Shown here: positions 1-9,039 of the stretch, in pieces
Numbering within the stretch: position 1 is the stretch's first letter
Layout of the letters: every line of letters starts with the position of its first letter
Source: Fictibacillus terranigra
GTDB taxonomy: Bacteria; Bacillota; Bacilli; Bacillales; Fictibacillaceae
Length of the DNA: 64,000 bases
Assembly (NCBI RefSeq): GCF_030412265.1
Contig: NZ_JAUHLN010000002.1
Coordinates: forward strand, 1,240,001 to 1,304,000
Direction: 5' to 3'
Notes under the pieces: generated by a model
What the model was told of the DNA's origin: nothing
Seen by the model: only the letters and a program-made list of their open reading frames with translations
The model's database searches: none
Position numbers and translations under genes: made by a program

Positions 1-739
1 CGACATTCCTTCGCTGCTCCGCTAAATCAGGATGTTCGAATGGATTGTATCCGCTCGGCCGCTGGGGCAATCCGGCAAGCAATGCGGCCTCTCCGATCGT
101 CAGTTGGTCGAGTGACTTATCGAAATACGTTTTGGCTGCTGTTTTAACTCCGTAGGCACTGTTCCCGAAATAGATTTTATTCAAATAGAATTCCAGAATC
201 TGATCTTTCGAATATTTGCGTTCAAGCTGTACAGCCAAATAGGCTTCCTGTATCTTTCTTGTCACTGTCTTTTCTGGAGATAAGAAAGAGTTCTTTACGA
301 CCTGCTGTGTAATGGTACTTGCACCTTCAGAACCAAATCCGTGAGTAATATTGGAAAGGACGGCGCCCGCGACCCTTTTCGTATCAATTCCATTATGTTT
401 GTAAAAACGAACATCCTCTGTCGCAATAAAAGCATTCCGAACACGGGGCGGGATATCCTTGATGGAAACATAATCCCTCTTTTCCTTCCCACTGATCGTA
501 ACGACCTTTTCATTGTTCATGTCATAGACGGTAGACGTCCGCGAATACTTTAGATTTTCCGGGTTCAAATCAGGCGCGCCCTTTGCAACTGAAAATACAG
601 TGGCGCCTCCACCAATAACCACTACAAGAAAGAGAACTAGAAAAGTTAGTGTACTGTATGTAAGGAATTTCCGAAAACGTTTTGGCCTTTTGTTTTGTTT
701 TCTTCTTTCCAATCGTGAAGCAGAATTTTTCTTTTCCAT
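1..739 (-). CDS. Class A penicillin-binding protein (PBP1A family), N-terminal part
   Basis: This gene runs off the left edge of the window, so only its first ~246 codons are visible. The protein would polymerise and cross-link peptidoglycan outside the membrane. It starts with a basic cytoplasmic tail (MEKKNSASRLERRKQ) and one transmembrane anchor around residues 25-48. The GT51 glycosyltransferase domain follows, with the catalytic-Glu motif ATEDVRFYKHNG and the motifs GASTITQQ, RKIQEAYLA and LERKYSKDQILEFYLN. The transpeptidase domain lies outside the window. The ATG has an AGGAG-like site upstream. Which paralogue (ponA-, pbpD- or pbpF-like) it is cannot be decided from this part. Confidence 0.93.
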   Translation of the reverse strand, partial: MEKKNSASRLERRKQNKRPKRFRKFLTYSTLTFLVLFLVVVIGGGATVFSVAKGAPDLNPENLKYSRTSTVYDMNNEKVVTISGKEKRDYVSIKDIPPRVRNAFIATEDVRFYKHNGIDTKRVAGAVLSNITHGFGSEGASTITQQVVKNSFLSPEKTVTRKIQEAYLAVQLERKYSKDQILEFYLNKIYFGNSAYGVKTAAKTYFDKSLDQLTIGEAALLAGLPQRPSGYNPFEHPDLAEQRRNV

Positions 740-924
740 CATTAACTCTCCTTAAATTGTTCCAAGCTGTTCCCTATGCTGAAATAGATTATTTTTCCTA
801 AACACCAATTTTATACTATTTTAATAGAAAATAATACGTAAATAACTCAGAAATGTTACATTTTTATTACAAACAGTACTGAAGTACTAGTTACCCTTTT
901 TTTCCACTTTTTAATCTATATGAA

Positions 925-1352
925 TCAAAAAAAGAACAAGAACTGGATGTCTTGTCTCAAAAACTTCGTCTGGCGGTATGCAGGTTCAGACTCGTTTGTT
1001 ATCACTGAATCCTCAGGATAATAAAAGGATACGTTCTTATAGCTCCATGCATATTTGCTCTCGGAAAAGTATTTGCCAAGAGAGATGGACTTCATTTTTT
1101 GATGATCAATATAGATTTTTTTATTCCTTGGTTTCTCCGTATCGAACCCATAAGCCAGCAAATCATTGGCAAAATGCATACTGCCTTTATTGATGCTCTC
1201 ATAAAACCGATTTACATCCGTTAAAGCTGTTTTATATTGGCCAACACGTCTTGTTTTATTAAAAACTTAAATGATAGCCGTAATTCACCATATAAATAGA
1301 GTCCGGCTGCGAGAAAGATTAATAGAATGGCAGCGCCCCATCTCTTCTTCAT
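925..1352 (-). pseudogene. Small membrane-anchored protein broken by a frameshift
   Basis: An ORF begins at 1352 with MKKRWGAAILLIFLAAG, a basic start plus one hydrophobic segment. It stops after 43 codons, near 1220. The adjacent frame then stays open without a good start and encodes an extracellular-looking stretch (TDVNRFYESINKGSMHFAND ... SKYAWSYKNVSFYYPEDS) down to the stop at 925. The two parts join naturally if one indel is assumed near 1215-1225. I do not recognise the family. It could be a real frameshift or an assembly error. Confidence 0.55.
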
Positions 1353-1384
1353 CCACGATCCCCATTTCCTAAGAGCTAAGATGG

Positions 1385-1564
1385 CTATTTTAAGCGGTGA
1401 TCCTGCTTGATGATTTGATCTAACTTTTGTTCAATCTGAAGAAGTCTATCTCTCTTTTTCTTTTCGCTTTTTACAAAGGTGAAAACAATTATTAAAAACA
1501 ATATTAATGGAATGAACATAATTACCGCACTTCCATATCCAATCATGTTAAGCATCAAATGCAT
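1385..1564 (-). CDS. DUF4083-like small membrane protein
   Basis: A 59-residue protein with an N-terminal hydrophobic segment (about residues 5-30, MIGYGSAVIMFIPLILFLII). A charged tail with a short amphipathic helix follows (KKKRDRLLQIEQKLDQIIK). This layout, with a closing KLDQII-type motif, is typical of the DUF4083 family of Bacillus membrane peptides of unknown role. An upstream in-frame ATG exists at 1585. The chosen start has GGAGG six bases upstream, while the longer start overlaps that ribosome site. The gene sits between two decayed genes. Confidence 0.7.
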   Translation of the reverse strand: MHLMLNMIGYGSAVIMFIPLILFLIIVFTFVKSEKKKRDRLLQIEQKLDQIIKQDHRLK

Positions 1565-1619
1565 CAACCACCTCCAACCTTCCAATTACTTACAGTTCAC
1601 CATCATAATTGTTCCTTTC

Positions 1620-2064
1620 TCAATTCCCAATTAAGCATTTCTCCCTCTTGCCCATGTTCAGCTTCTTCAACACGCGGAGGGAAGGCTCATTGCCCTTCAG
1701 ACATTCAGCAATGACACGGTTCACTCGATCCGAAGAAAAGGCCCGATCAACGATCGCTTTTACCGCCTCATTCGCGTACCCCTTCTGCTGAGCAGAAGGA
1801 AGGATTCCATAGCCAACCTCAACTGTGTGATTCTCATCCGGCTTGCCTTAGACCCGATATCATCGATAATTTTGCCCGTTTCTTTCTCAGCAACAAGCCA
1901 AACGCCCCAACCGTACAGCTCGGGATCTTGTTCACTGAGCAACTAGATCCGATTTGATTTCTGATTGGATAGGCATCAGGCGACAGTGATTCTATATATG
2001 TATTTCGCAAACACCTTGCCGCCGATTAAAGGTGAACCGGCCAGCAATATCTCGAGTTTGGCTC
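1620..2064 (-). pseudogene. GNAT acetyltransferase remnant with several frameshifts
   Basis: No single frame gives the protein, but the pieces line up in the order of a GNAT N-acetyltransferase of the RimJ type. The pieces are KLEILLAGSPLIGGKVFAKY, then ESLSPDAYPIRNQIGS, then LYGWGVWLVAEKETGKIIDD, then HTVEVGYGILPSAQQKGYAN followed by EAVKAIVDRAFSSDRVNRVI and a C-terminal ECLKGNEPSLRVLKKLNM. At least three frame changes are needed, so it is inactive. It lies directly downstream of the terminator of the neighbouring symporter gene. Confidence 0.8.
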
Positions 2065-2072
2065 AATTCCAT

Positions 2073-2101
2073 CAAAAAAGCTGCCGAGTCACTCGACAGC
2101 C
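2073..2101 (-). terminator. Rho-independent terminator of the first ProP-type gene
   Basis: On the minus strand GCTGTCGA/TCGGCAGC forms an 8-bp stem (one G-T pair) followed by TTTTTTG. It lies 20-50 bases after the stop at 2120. Confidence 0.85.
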
Positions 2102-2119
2102 TTCTTCAAAAATCCAGTC

Positions 2120-3574
2120 TTACGTGTGCTTGCTCTCTACAGTCAATGCCTGATCATCTTCAGGCTCTTCTTTTTCCCACCATAAAGCTTCTTCCGGGTC
2201 TTTTAATACTTCTTTAATTTCACTAGGATCCTCAACAGCAGGGAGAGAGCCTCTCAGCGACCGGCCGGCGGTTTCTTTGACAAAGAAGACCACAACCACG
2301 ATCCCAATCATACAGACTGCCATTAAGTAATAGGCCGGAATCATATTGTTACTGGTTTCCTTCACCAGCCACGCGACAATAAGCGGGGTAGTGCCGCCAA
2401 AAATGGATGTGGAAAGATTATAGGTTAGGGCCAGTGAACCATATCTTACATTCGTAAAAAACAAAGACGGAAGGGTTGCAGGAAGCGTTCCTTGGAAAGC
2501 CGTGAGCAAACACCCAAGAATCAGTACGCCAAAGAAGGCATTATAACCGTTTTCATTCCCTGCCAGCATAAACGCTGGAACACTTAAAACGATGGTCAGG
2601 ATCAAGGCCCCTATGAGAATTTTATTTCGGCCGATTCGGTCTCCTAAATATCCCATGCCCAAAACAAATGGAATCATGATCACCATCACGATCAATATAA
2701 GAAGCAGGCCTTTTGTTTCTCCATAACCTAGCTGTTCGGACAGATAGGACGGCATGTACGTCAGGACCATGTAGACAATCGTATTGTAAAAGAGCACGAC
2801 CCCGACGCAGATTAATAATGATCTCCAATGATTAACGATAATTTCTTTAAATGATGATCGGTTTTTCTTTTCCTCTTTCTTCTCCTCCATGGCCTGAAAT
2901 GCCGGTGTTTCCTCAAGATGAGAACGAAAATACAAACCGATAAGGCCAAGTGGCGCAGCAATAAAAAATGGAATTCTCCATCCCCAATCCAGCATGGTTT
3001 CTGATCCAAGAATAAAGGTCAGCAGAGTGACGAGGCCAGATCCTGCAATATAGCCGGCCAAGGTGCCTACTTCGAGCACACTGGACATTACACTGCGTTT
3101 CTTATCAGGCGTAGATTCTGCAATGAAAGTCATTGCGCCTGCATATTCTCCTCCGGTTGAGAACCCTTGTACCAGCCTTGCAGCGAGCAGAAGGATAGGT
3201 GCGGCAATTCCAATGGTAGAATAGCCCGGAATGAGCCCGATGGCCAGTGTGGCAATTGCCATCATGATTAAAGTAAGAGCCAGGACCTTCTTTCGGCCTA
3301 GACGATCACCCATAATGCCAAAAAATATGCCGCCGAGCGGCCTCGCAATAAAAGCCACCGCAAACGTCGCAAAAGCATAGATGACCTGAGCGGAAGAATC
3401 GACCTCCGGAAAAAAAACTTTGCCAATGGTAACTGCTAAATAAGAATAAATGCCAAAATCAAACCATTCCATCGCATTGCCTAGCGAGGTACCTAAAATC
3501 GACTGCTTTGCGATTTGTTTATCAACGACAGTGATATCCTCTCTTTTCAATCTTTTACTTTTTTTTTCACCCAC
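2120..3574 (-). CDS. ProP-type MFS symporter (metabolite:H+ symporter family), copy 1
   Basis: A 484-residue, 12-helix major facilitator of the MHS family, the family of ProP proline/betaine and KgtP oxoglutarate symporters. Diagnostic stretches are LGNAMEWFDFGIYSY in helix 1, FFGIMGDRLGRKK in loop 2-3, QGFSTGGEYAGAMTFIAE in helix 4-5 and GWRIPFFIAAPLGLIGLY in helix 6. It lacks the long C-terminal coiled coil of E. coli ProP. The start is GTG with AGGAGG seven bases upstream. It is a tandem paralogue of the next upstream gene and closes a probable ectoine catabolic cluster, so uptake of ectoine or hydroxyectoine is a reasonable inference. Substrate is not shown by sequence. Confidence 0.88.
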   Translation of the reverse strand: MGEKKSKRLKREDITVVDKQIAKQSILGTSLGNAMEWFDFGIYSYLAVTIGKVFFPEVDSSAQVIYAFATFAVAFIARPLGGIFFGIMGDRLGRKKVLALTLIMMAIATLAIGLIPGYSTIGIAAPILLLAARLVQGFSTGGEYAGAMTFIAESTPDKKRSVMSSVLEVGTLAGYIAGSGLVTLLTFILGSETMLDWGWRIPFFIAAPLGLIGLYFRSHLEETPAFQAMEEKKEEKKNRSSFKEIIVNHWRSLLICVGVVLFYNTIVYMVLTYMPSYLSEQLGYGETKGLLLILIVMVIMIPFVLGMGYLGDRIGRNKILIGALILTIVLSVPAFMLAGNENGYNAFFGVLILGCLLTAFQGTLPATLPSLFFTNVRYGSLALTYNLSTSIFGGTTPLIVAWLVKETSNNMIPAYYLMAVCMIGIVVVVFFVKETAGRSLRGSLPAVEDPSEIKEVLKDPEEALWWEKEEPEDDQALTVESKHT

Positions 3575-3676
3575 AGCGTGCCTCCTAAATATAAAATGAT
3601 TAATAGTTTCTCCACTAAACCTTTTCCCTAATTGCTGACACGCTAATCATGACTGGACAAATAGAATAAAATCCAT

Positions 3677-3706
3677 AAAAAAGCTGCCGGGTTTCCCCGA
3701 CAGCTT
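3677..3706 (-). terminator. Terminator between the two tandem symporter genes
   Basis: On the minus strand AAGCTGTCGGGG-AAA-CCCGGCAGCTT forms a long stem followed by TTTTTT. It closely resembles the terminator after the downstream copy, consistent with tandem duplication of gene plus terminator. Confidence 0.85.
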
Positions 3707-3711
3707 CTGTT

Positions 3712-5193
3712 TTATTGAATATTGCTTACATTTTTCTGCTGAGATCCCAAAATGCTTGGGTCAAGTTTTGCTGTTGCTTTTTCTTGTTTCTTCCTTAATT
3801 CTTCCTTCCACCAAAATGCTTCTGCGGAATTTGCCAACCGTTCGTCCACTTCACTTTCATGTTCAACTGCAGGATTGGATCCCCTTAATGAACGGCCCGC
3901 TGTTTCTTTTACGAAAAGGGCAACGATCACTAGTCCAATGACACATACTCCAATTAAATAATAAGCAGGCAGCATGTTGAAACCCGTGGCTTTAACGAGC
4001 CATGCGACAACCAGCGGTGTTGTTCCTCCAAAGATGGAGGTGGATACATTGTATGTGATCGCCAATGAACCATAACGCACCTCTGTAAAAAACAAGGATG
4101 GCAAAGCAGCAGGCAGGGTCCCTTGAAAAGCCGTGAACAAACAGCTCAGGACCAGCAGACCAAAAAACGCGAATATGCTTGAACCCGTTCCCATCATAAA
4201 AAATGCAGGGATACTAAGAACGATGATGCCGATCAGCGCTGTGATTATCAGCCGGTTTCGTCCGATGCGGTCACCCCAATATCCCATCAGCAATACAAAG
4301 GGAATCATGGCGATCATTACGAAAAGGATAAGGACCAATCCCTTTGTTTCCCCAAAACCGAGCTGCTCTGACAAATAGGACGGCATGTAAGTAAGGATCA
4401 TATAGTTGATGGTGTTATAGAAAAATACGACACCAATACAGATAAGAAGAGAACGCCAATGCTCAGTAAAAATATTTTTTACGGATTTCTGCTTCTTGGT
4501 CTCCTTCATTTCCTGAAACGCAGGTGTTTCTTCTAAATGCGACCGGAAGTATAACCCAATCAGTCCTAATGGAGCAGCGATAAAGAAAGGAATCCTCCAG
4601 CCCCATGCAAGCATGGTTTCAGATCCAAGCAGAAAAGTAAGCAATGTCACTAAACCGGATCCAGCTATAAAACCAACGAGCGTTCCAACTTCCAGGAAAC
4701 TCGACATGAAAGTTCGCTTTTTGTCCGGAGTGGATTCAGCAATAAAGGTCATGGCGCCCGCATATTCTCCCCCCGTTGAAAAACCTTGTACCATTCGGGC
4801 AAGAAGCAATAAGACAGGAGCTGCAGCACCGATTGTAGCATAACCCGGGATAAGGCCTATGCTTAATGTGGCGACCGCCATCATGATCAGGGTGATGGCG
4901 AGGACCTTCTTCCGTCCGATACGGTCTCCCATCATTCCGAAGAACATACCGCCGATCGGCCTTGCAATAAAAGCTACTGCAAATGTTGCAAAAGCATAGA
5001 TTAACTGGGCAGAAGGATCGATCTCAGGGAAAAACACTTTACCAATCGTTACTGCTAAATAAGAATAGATGCCAAAATCAAACCATTCCATCGCATTGCC
5101 GAGAGATGTTCCAAGTATTGATTTTTTCGCAATTTTGGTATCAACAATCGTGATATCCTCTTTGGTCAGCTGTTCGTTTTGTCCTCTTTCCAT
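3712..5193 (-). CDS. ProP-type MFS symporter (metabolite:H+ symporter family), copy 2
   Basis: A 493-residue paralogue of the downstream symporter, nearly identical through the first six helices (LGNAMEWFDFGIYSY, GDRIGRKKVLA, GFSTGGEYAGAMTFI, SHLEETPAFQ). It diverges more in the last helices and the acidic/basic tail. An in-frame TTG at 5208 overlaps the AGGAGGT site, so the ATG at 5193, five to six bases after that site, is the better start. The gene begins 56 bases after the aldehyde dehydrogenase stop and probably belongs to the same transcript. Family membership is firm; uptake of ectoine-type osmolytes or their breakdown products is inferred from context. Confidence 0.88.
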   Translation of the reverse strand: MERGQNEQLTKEDITIVDTKIAKKSILGTSLGNAMEWFDFGIYSYLAVTIGKVFFPEIDPSAQLIYAFATFAVAFIARPIGGMFFGMMGDRIGRKKVLAITLIMMAVATLSIGLIPGYATIGAAAPVLLLLARMVQGFSTGGEYAGAMTFIAESTPDKKRTFMSSFLEVGTLVGFIAGSGLVTLLTFLLGSETMLAWGWRIPFFIAAPLGLIGLYFRSHLEETPAFQEMKETKKQKSVKNIFTEHWRSLLICIGVVFFYNTINYMILTYMPSYLSEQLGFGETKGLVLILFVMIAMIPFVLLMGYWGDRIGRNRLIITALIGIIVLSIPAFFMMGTGSSIFAFFGLLVLSCLFTAFQGTLPAALPSLFFTEVRYGSLAITYNVSTSIFGGTTPLVVAWLVKATGFNMLPAYYLIGVCVIGLVIVALFVKETAGRSLRGSNPAVEHESEVDERLANSAEAFWWKEELRKKQEKATAKLDPSILGSQQKNVSNIQ

Positions 5194-5249
5194 ATCGTAC
5201 CTCCTCAAATTACAGTTATCTTGCTCTCTCCTTATCCCTCTTTCTTTTT

Positions 5250-6695
5250 TTAGTTTGACAGTTTATAGCAGACCACTTTAGGCTCGGTCATGTCTTGAAT
5301 CGCGAATTTAATGCCTTCTCGCCCCAAGCCTGACTTTTTCACTCCTCCAAACGGCATGGCGTCGATCCGGTAATCGCTGCTGTCATTGATCATGATGCCT
5401 CCAACTTCCATCCTGGCGATCGCTTTTTGTGCTTTATCGATGTTTTTTGTAAAAATGCCTGCCTGCAGCCCGTAGCTGACTTCATTTGATTTTTCGATGG
5501 CCTCGTCTACATCCGTCACTTCATAAAGCATCACTACAGGACCAAAAATTTCTTCCTTAGCCACCGTGCTTTCGTCGGGAATGTTCTTTAACACCGTCGG
5601 ATAGTAGAACGCACCGTCCCGTCTCCCTCCAGTCAGCAGCTCAGCACCTTTTTCAACCGCTTCATGGACCAGCTTCTCTACACGCAACGCCTCCTTTTCC
5701 GAAATCAAAGGGCCGATATCGGTATCCTCAGATAGCTTATCGCCTACACGATATTGGTTGGTACGTGCCACGAAGGCCGACTCAAATTTCCGCATCACAC
5801 TCTGCTGTACGTATATTCTTTGGACGCTCAGGCAGTTTTGCCCGGCTGCCCAATATGCTCCGGAAACGGTTGATTCAACCGCCGCTTCAAGGTCGGCATC
5901 CTCCAGAACGATCACAGGAGAATTAGAGCCAAGCTCCATGCTGATTTTTTTCAAGCCAGCTTTTCTCACAATCTCTTCTCCTGCCTCCACTCCTCCTGTA
6001 AAGGAAATCATTCGGACAGCAGGATGGGTGACCAGCACATCGCCAATTTCATTTCCATGTCCCGTGATAACGGACAAGACTTTTGGAGGCAGCCCCCCAT
6101 GGGCAAAAGCTTCAGCGAGTAGCAGCGCACTTAGCGGAGTGACAGTAGCCGGCTTAACGATGATGGCGTTTCCTGAGGCAATGGCCGGGCCTACTTTATG
6201 GGCGACCAGGTTCAGCGGATCATTAAATGGAGTGATCGCTCCAATGATGCCAATGGGAAAACGCTGATAGTAGCCGACCCGGTTGTCGTTCCCTTCCATC
6301 TGGTCGAACGGAATGGTCTCCCCGTGTATCCTTCTTGCCTCTTCTGCACTGATCCGAAGGGTCTGAATGCATCTTGCGGTTTCCTTTGCTGCCTCACGTA
6401 TCGTTTTGCTGCCCTCCCTTGCAATCGTCAACGCGTACTTTTCCTTATGGTTTTCAATGTAGTCTGCCGCTTTATGAATGACGTCCATCCGCTCATATAC
6501 CGGCATGGCAGCCGCAATCTTGGCCCCTTCCCTGGCCTGTTCAATACAAGCCAGCATGTCTTCTTTGGAGGCCGCCGGGACCGTGTCTATGAAGCTGTTA
6601 TCCTGAGGATCTCTTACCACAATCGTTCTTTCACGGTGCACCCATCTTCCGGCTAGATACATTTTTTGGCCAGCAACCTGAGTCGTCATCAACAT
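5250..6695 (-). CDS. NAD(P)-dependent aldehyde dehydrogenase in the ectoine-type cluster
   Basis: A 481-residue ALDH-superfamily enzyme oxidising an aldehyde to an acid. The Rossmann cofactor region shows TPFNDPLNLVAHKVGPAI and FTGGVEAGEEI. The general base Glu lies in SMELGSNSP and the catalytic Cys in WAAGQNCLSVQRI. PTVLKNIP and EEIFGPVV are further family motifs. It most resembles the lactaldehyde/phosphonoacetaldehyde dehydrogenase branch. It starts 16 bases after the homoserine-dehydrogenase-like gene. In ectoine degradation DoeC is an ALDH that turns aspartate semialdehyde into aspartate, and this gene is a candidate for that step. ATGs at 6695 and 6689 are both possible starts. Confidence 0.9.
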   Translation of the reverse strand: MLMTTQVAGQKMYLAGRWVHRERTIVVRDPQDNSFIDTVPAASKEDMLACIEQAREGAKIAAAMPVYERMDVIHKAADYIENHKEKYALTIAREGSKTIREAAKETARCIQTLRISAEEARRIHGETIPFDQMEGNDNRVGYYQRFPIGIIGAITPFNDPLNLVAHKVGPAIASGNAIIVKPATVTPLSALLLAEAFAHGGLPPKVLSVITGHGNEIGDVLVTHPAVRMISFTGGVEAGEEIVRKAGLKKISMELGSNSPVIVLEDADLEAAVESTVSGAYWAAGQNCLSVQRIYVQQSVMRKFESAFVARTNQYRVGDKLSEDTDIGPLISEKEALRVEKLVHEAVEKGAELLTGGRRDGAFYYPTVLKNIPDESTVAKEEIFGPVVMLYEVTDVDEAIEKSNEVSYGLQAGIFTKNIDKAQKAIARMEVGGIMINDSSDYRIDAMPFGGVKKSGLGREGIKFAIQDMTEPKVVCYKLSN

Positions 6696-6711
6696 CCCCG
6701 CCTTTCTCAGT

Positions 6712-7767
6712 TTAAATGTTTACAAGTCTTCTTTCGCGATCAATGTTAATTAAATCGATTAACAAGGAAAAGCCTGTCTCCACCTTGCCCGCCCCTGCTC
6801 CGCTCAGCGTAACCGTTCCTAAAAGGTCACATTCGTAAGCAATGGCGTTCACAGCTCCGCTGATGGAAGCAAGCGGATCAGACATATCCACTTTTTCTGG
6901 GGCGATGGAAGCATCAACCTTCCCGTTTTCTTTACGGGCTTTTGCCAGCAGTTTCCATCTTTTCCCTTCGGCTTTTGCCTCCTCTATATCCTTCGGGGTA
7001 AGATTTGTGATACCGCGGCATGAAACTTCCTCTACCCGAAGAGGTTCATTCATCACATAGTTCGCGAGAATCGTAATCTTGTACCGAGCATCATAGCCTT
7101 CAACATCGCTGGTGGGATCAGCTTCTGCATACCCCAGCAGTTGTGCTTCTTTCAAGGCTTCATCATACGTAGCTCCCTCTTCTTCCATCTTGGTTAAGAT
7201 AAAATTGGTCGTACCGTTTAAAATGGCGCGTATTTCCGTGATCTCGTTTCCTGCCAAAGCGGAAGCGGGCATCCTTAATGAAGGCGTTCCGCTCATGACG
7301 GTCCCTTCAAATCCCCAGTACACGCCTTCCTTTTTTGCCAGCTCAGAAAGCTCTTTATACGCAAGGGCAACCGGGCCCTTATTGGTCATGACCACATTTT
7401 TTTTCGCCAGGAATGCCGTTCGGCAATGATCGATCGCAGGCTGTCCTGTCCGGACATCGGTATATGAAACCTCAATAACCGTATCCGCGTTGCTTTCACG
7501 TATCGTTTTCAGGCTGTCCCAACCGGTTACGAGGCCAGGGGACGGCGGATAGTTTTCCAGATTTCCCGTCTCCTGCAGCACTTGTAAAACCGTATCGATG
7601 TCCAGTCCGTTCGGATGATAGATTGCACCTTTATTAAAATCTGAGATGGCCACAATTTCCGCTTCAAAATGCTCGTTGGCCTTTAAATCTTCATGCTTGT
7701 CCCTCAGAATTTCAGCCAATCCCTGTCCGACTGTTCCAAATCCAATAAAAGCAAGTTTATGTCCCAT
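6712..7767 (-). CDS. Homoserine dehydrogenase-like enzyme without ACT domain
   Basis: A 351-residue oxidoreductase with an N-terminal Rossmann fold ([16 protein letters not shown]). The homoserine dehydrogenase catalytic region follows ([46 protein letters not shown]). Biosynthetic Hom proteins of Bacillus are about 430 residues with a C-terminal ACT regulatory domain. That domain is missing here, as expected for a catabolic, non-feedback-regulated form. Its start overlaps the M20 gene by 11 bases, with GGAGGT inside the M20 3' end, so translation is probably coupled. Interconversion of aspartate semialdehyde and homoserine during osmolyte breakdown is inferred. Confidence 0.88.
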   Translation of the reverse strand: MGHKLAFIGFGTVGQGLAEILRDKHEDLKANEHFEAEIVAISDFNKGAIYHPNGLDIDTVLQVLQETGNLENYPPSPGLVTGWDSLKTIRESNADTVIEVSYTDVRTGQPAIDHCRTAFLAKKNVVMTNKGPVALAYKELSELAKKEGVYWGFEGTVMSGTPSLRMPASALAGNEITEIRAILNGTTNFILTKMEEEGATYDEALKEAQLLGYAEADPTSDVEGYDARYKITILANYVMNEPLRVEEVSCRGITNLTPKDIEEAKAEGKRWKLLAKARKENGKVDASIAPEKVDMSDPLASISGAVNAIAYECDLLGTVTLSGAGAGKVETGFSLLIDLINIDRERRLVNI

Positions 7768-9004
7768 AGGTCTCTACCTCCACCTTTTCACGGCTTGGCA
7801 GGAATACCTCGCCTTTTAAATACTTTAATGCTGTCTGTGCCAGGATCGCTGTCCCGATCGGCAAGCAGTTTTCATTTATATCAAAAAACGGAGTGTGCAA
7901 TTCTCTCTGATCTTGTCCTTGCTCGGAACATCCCAGAAAGAACATGGCACCAGGAACTTTTTGTGTTACATATCCAAAATCTTCTCCGCCCATTCCAAAC
8001 GGGCCTCTTTTAATCGTAATTTCGGGATACAGCTCTCTTGCCGCCTCCATAAACCACTTGTTGATCATTTTATGATTGTTCAGCGCAGGTTCGCCCCGGT
8101 CCACTTTGAACGAGTAATCCCCGCCTAGTGAATGAACAATGGAAAACGCCTTTTCCAATTCTGAGGCGAGCAAGCCGCGTACTTCAGGTGTATAGCTGCG
8201 AATCGTTCCTGTTATGGATACCTCGGTAGGAATGATATTGCTTGCCGAACCCGCATGGATCTCCCCAATGCTGATCACGGCTGAATCCATTGCAGAGACT
8301 TTCCGTGCCACAATGCCATGAAGGGCCTGCATGACCGGGCCCAGCATCCAAATAGGATCGGTTCCCTGCTCAGGATAAGCACCGTGCCCCCCTGTTCCAT
8401 AAATTTTTCCCTGGAACACATCAACATTGGCCATGCTGTACCCATCGTTCACTTGAATGGCGCCAGCCGGAAGCCACGGGCACATATGGAGCGCAATGGC
8501 GGCATCTGCTTCATCATAAACTCCTGCCTGAACCATATAAGGAGAACCTGACAGACCTTGTTCATCAATGCTTTCTTCTGCCGGCTGAAACATAAATTTT
8601 ACCTTGCCCTGTATTTCTTCCCGTTTAAATGCATCTGCCAGAAGGCTGGCAACCCCAAGCAGGATGGCAGTATGAGCATCATGTCCGCAGGCATGCATCA
8701 CACCATCGTTCCGTGATTTGTAACTCAATTCGTTTTTCTCATGAATGGGCAAGGCATCCATGTCTGCGCGGATGGCGATGACCGGTCCTTCCCCCGAGGA
8801 AAGGGTTCCAACAACTCCAGTGGGAACCCCCACTCCGATCTCCGTTTTCATTCCGGGAATCCGTCTTAATGTTTCCGCCACCAGGCTTGACGTTTCAAAT
8901 TCCTGAAAACTGAGTTCAGGGTTTTGATGGATCTGCCGCCTCCATGCGATCAAATTTTCATTCAACTCTTTAACCGAAGCAGCAACAAACTGATGATTTG
9001 CCAT
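7757..9004 (-). CDS. M20-family amidohydrolase (probable N-acyl amino acid deacylase)
   Basis: A 415-residue zinc-dependent amidohydrolase of the IAA-amino-acid hydrolase/N-acetyldiaminopimelate deacetylase group. Visible metal and catalytic motifs are [33 protein letters not shown] and GGEDFGYV, plus a late His in [11 protein letters not shown]. The dimerisation lid domain is in the middle ([15 protein letters not shown]). There is no signal peptide. In known ectoine pathways N-acetyl-2,4-diaminobutyrate is deacetylated by DoeB, an M14-like enzyme. No DoeB is present here, so this M20 enzyme is the natural candidate for that step (inference). GAGGAG precedes the ATG. Confidence 0.9.
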   Translation of the reverse strand: MANHQFVAASVKELNENLIAWRRQIHQNPELSFQEFETSSLVAETLRRIPGMKTEIGVGVPTGVVGTLSSGEGPVIAIRADMDALPIHEKNELSYKSRNDGVMHACGHDAHTAILLGVASLLADAFKREEIQGKVKFMFQPAEESIDEQGLSGSPYMVQAGVYDEADAAIALHMCPWLPAGAIQVNDGYSMANVDVFQGKIYGTGGHGAYPEQGTDPIWMLGPVMQALHGIVARKVSAMDSAVISIGEIHAGSASNIIPTEVSITGTIRSYTPEVRGLLASELEKAFSIVHSLGGDYSFKVDRGEPALNNHKMINKWFMEAARELYPEITIKRGPFGMGGEDFGYVTQKVPGAMFFLGCSEQGQDQRELHTPFFDINENCLPIGTAILAQTALKYLKGEVFLPSREKVEVETYGT

Positions 9005-9039
9005 TTGTCATTCATCTCCTCAAACACACTGGCTATCTC

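Noticed and set aside
5758-6656. Long plus-strand ORFs over the aldehyde dehydrogenase gene
   Set aside because: They are antisense shadows of a gene with clear catalytic motifs, with no ribosome site and no family resemblance.
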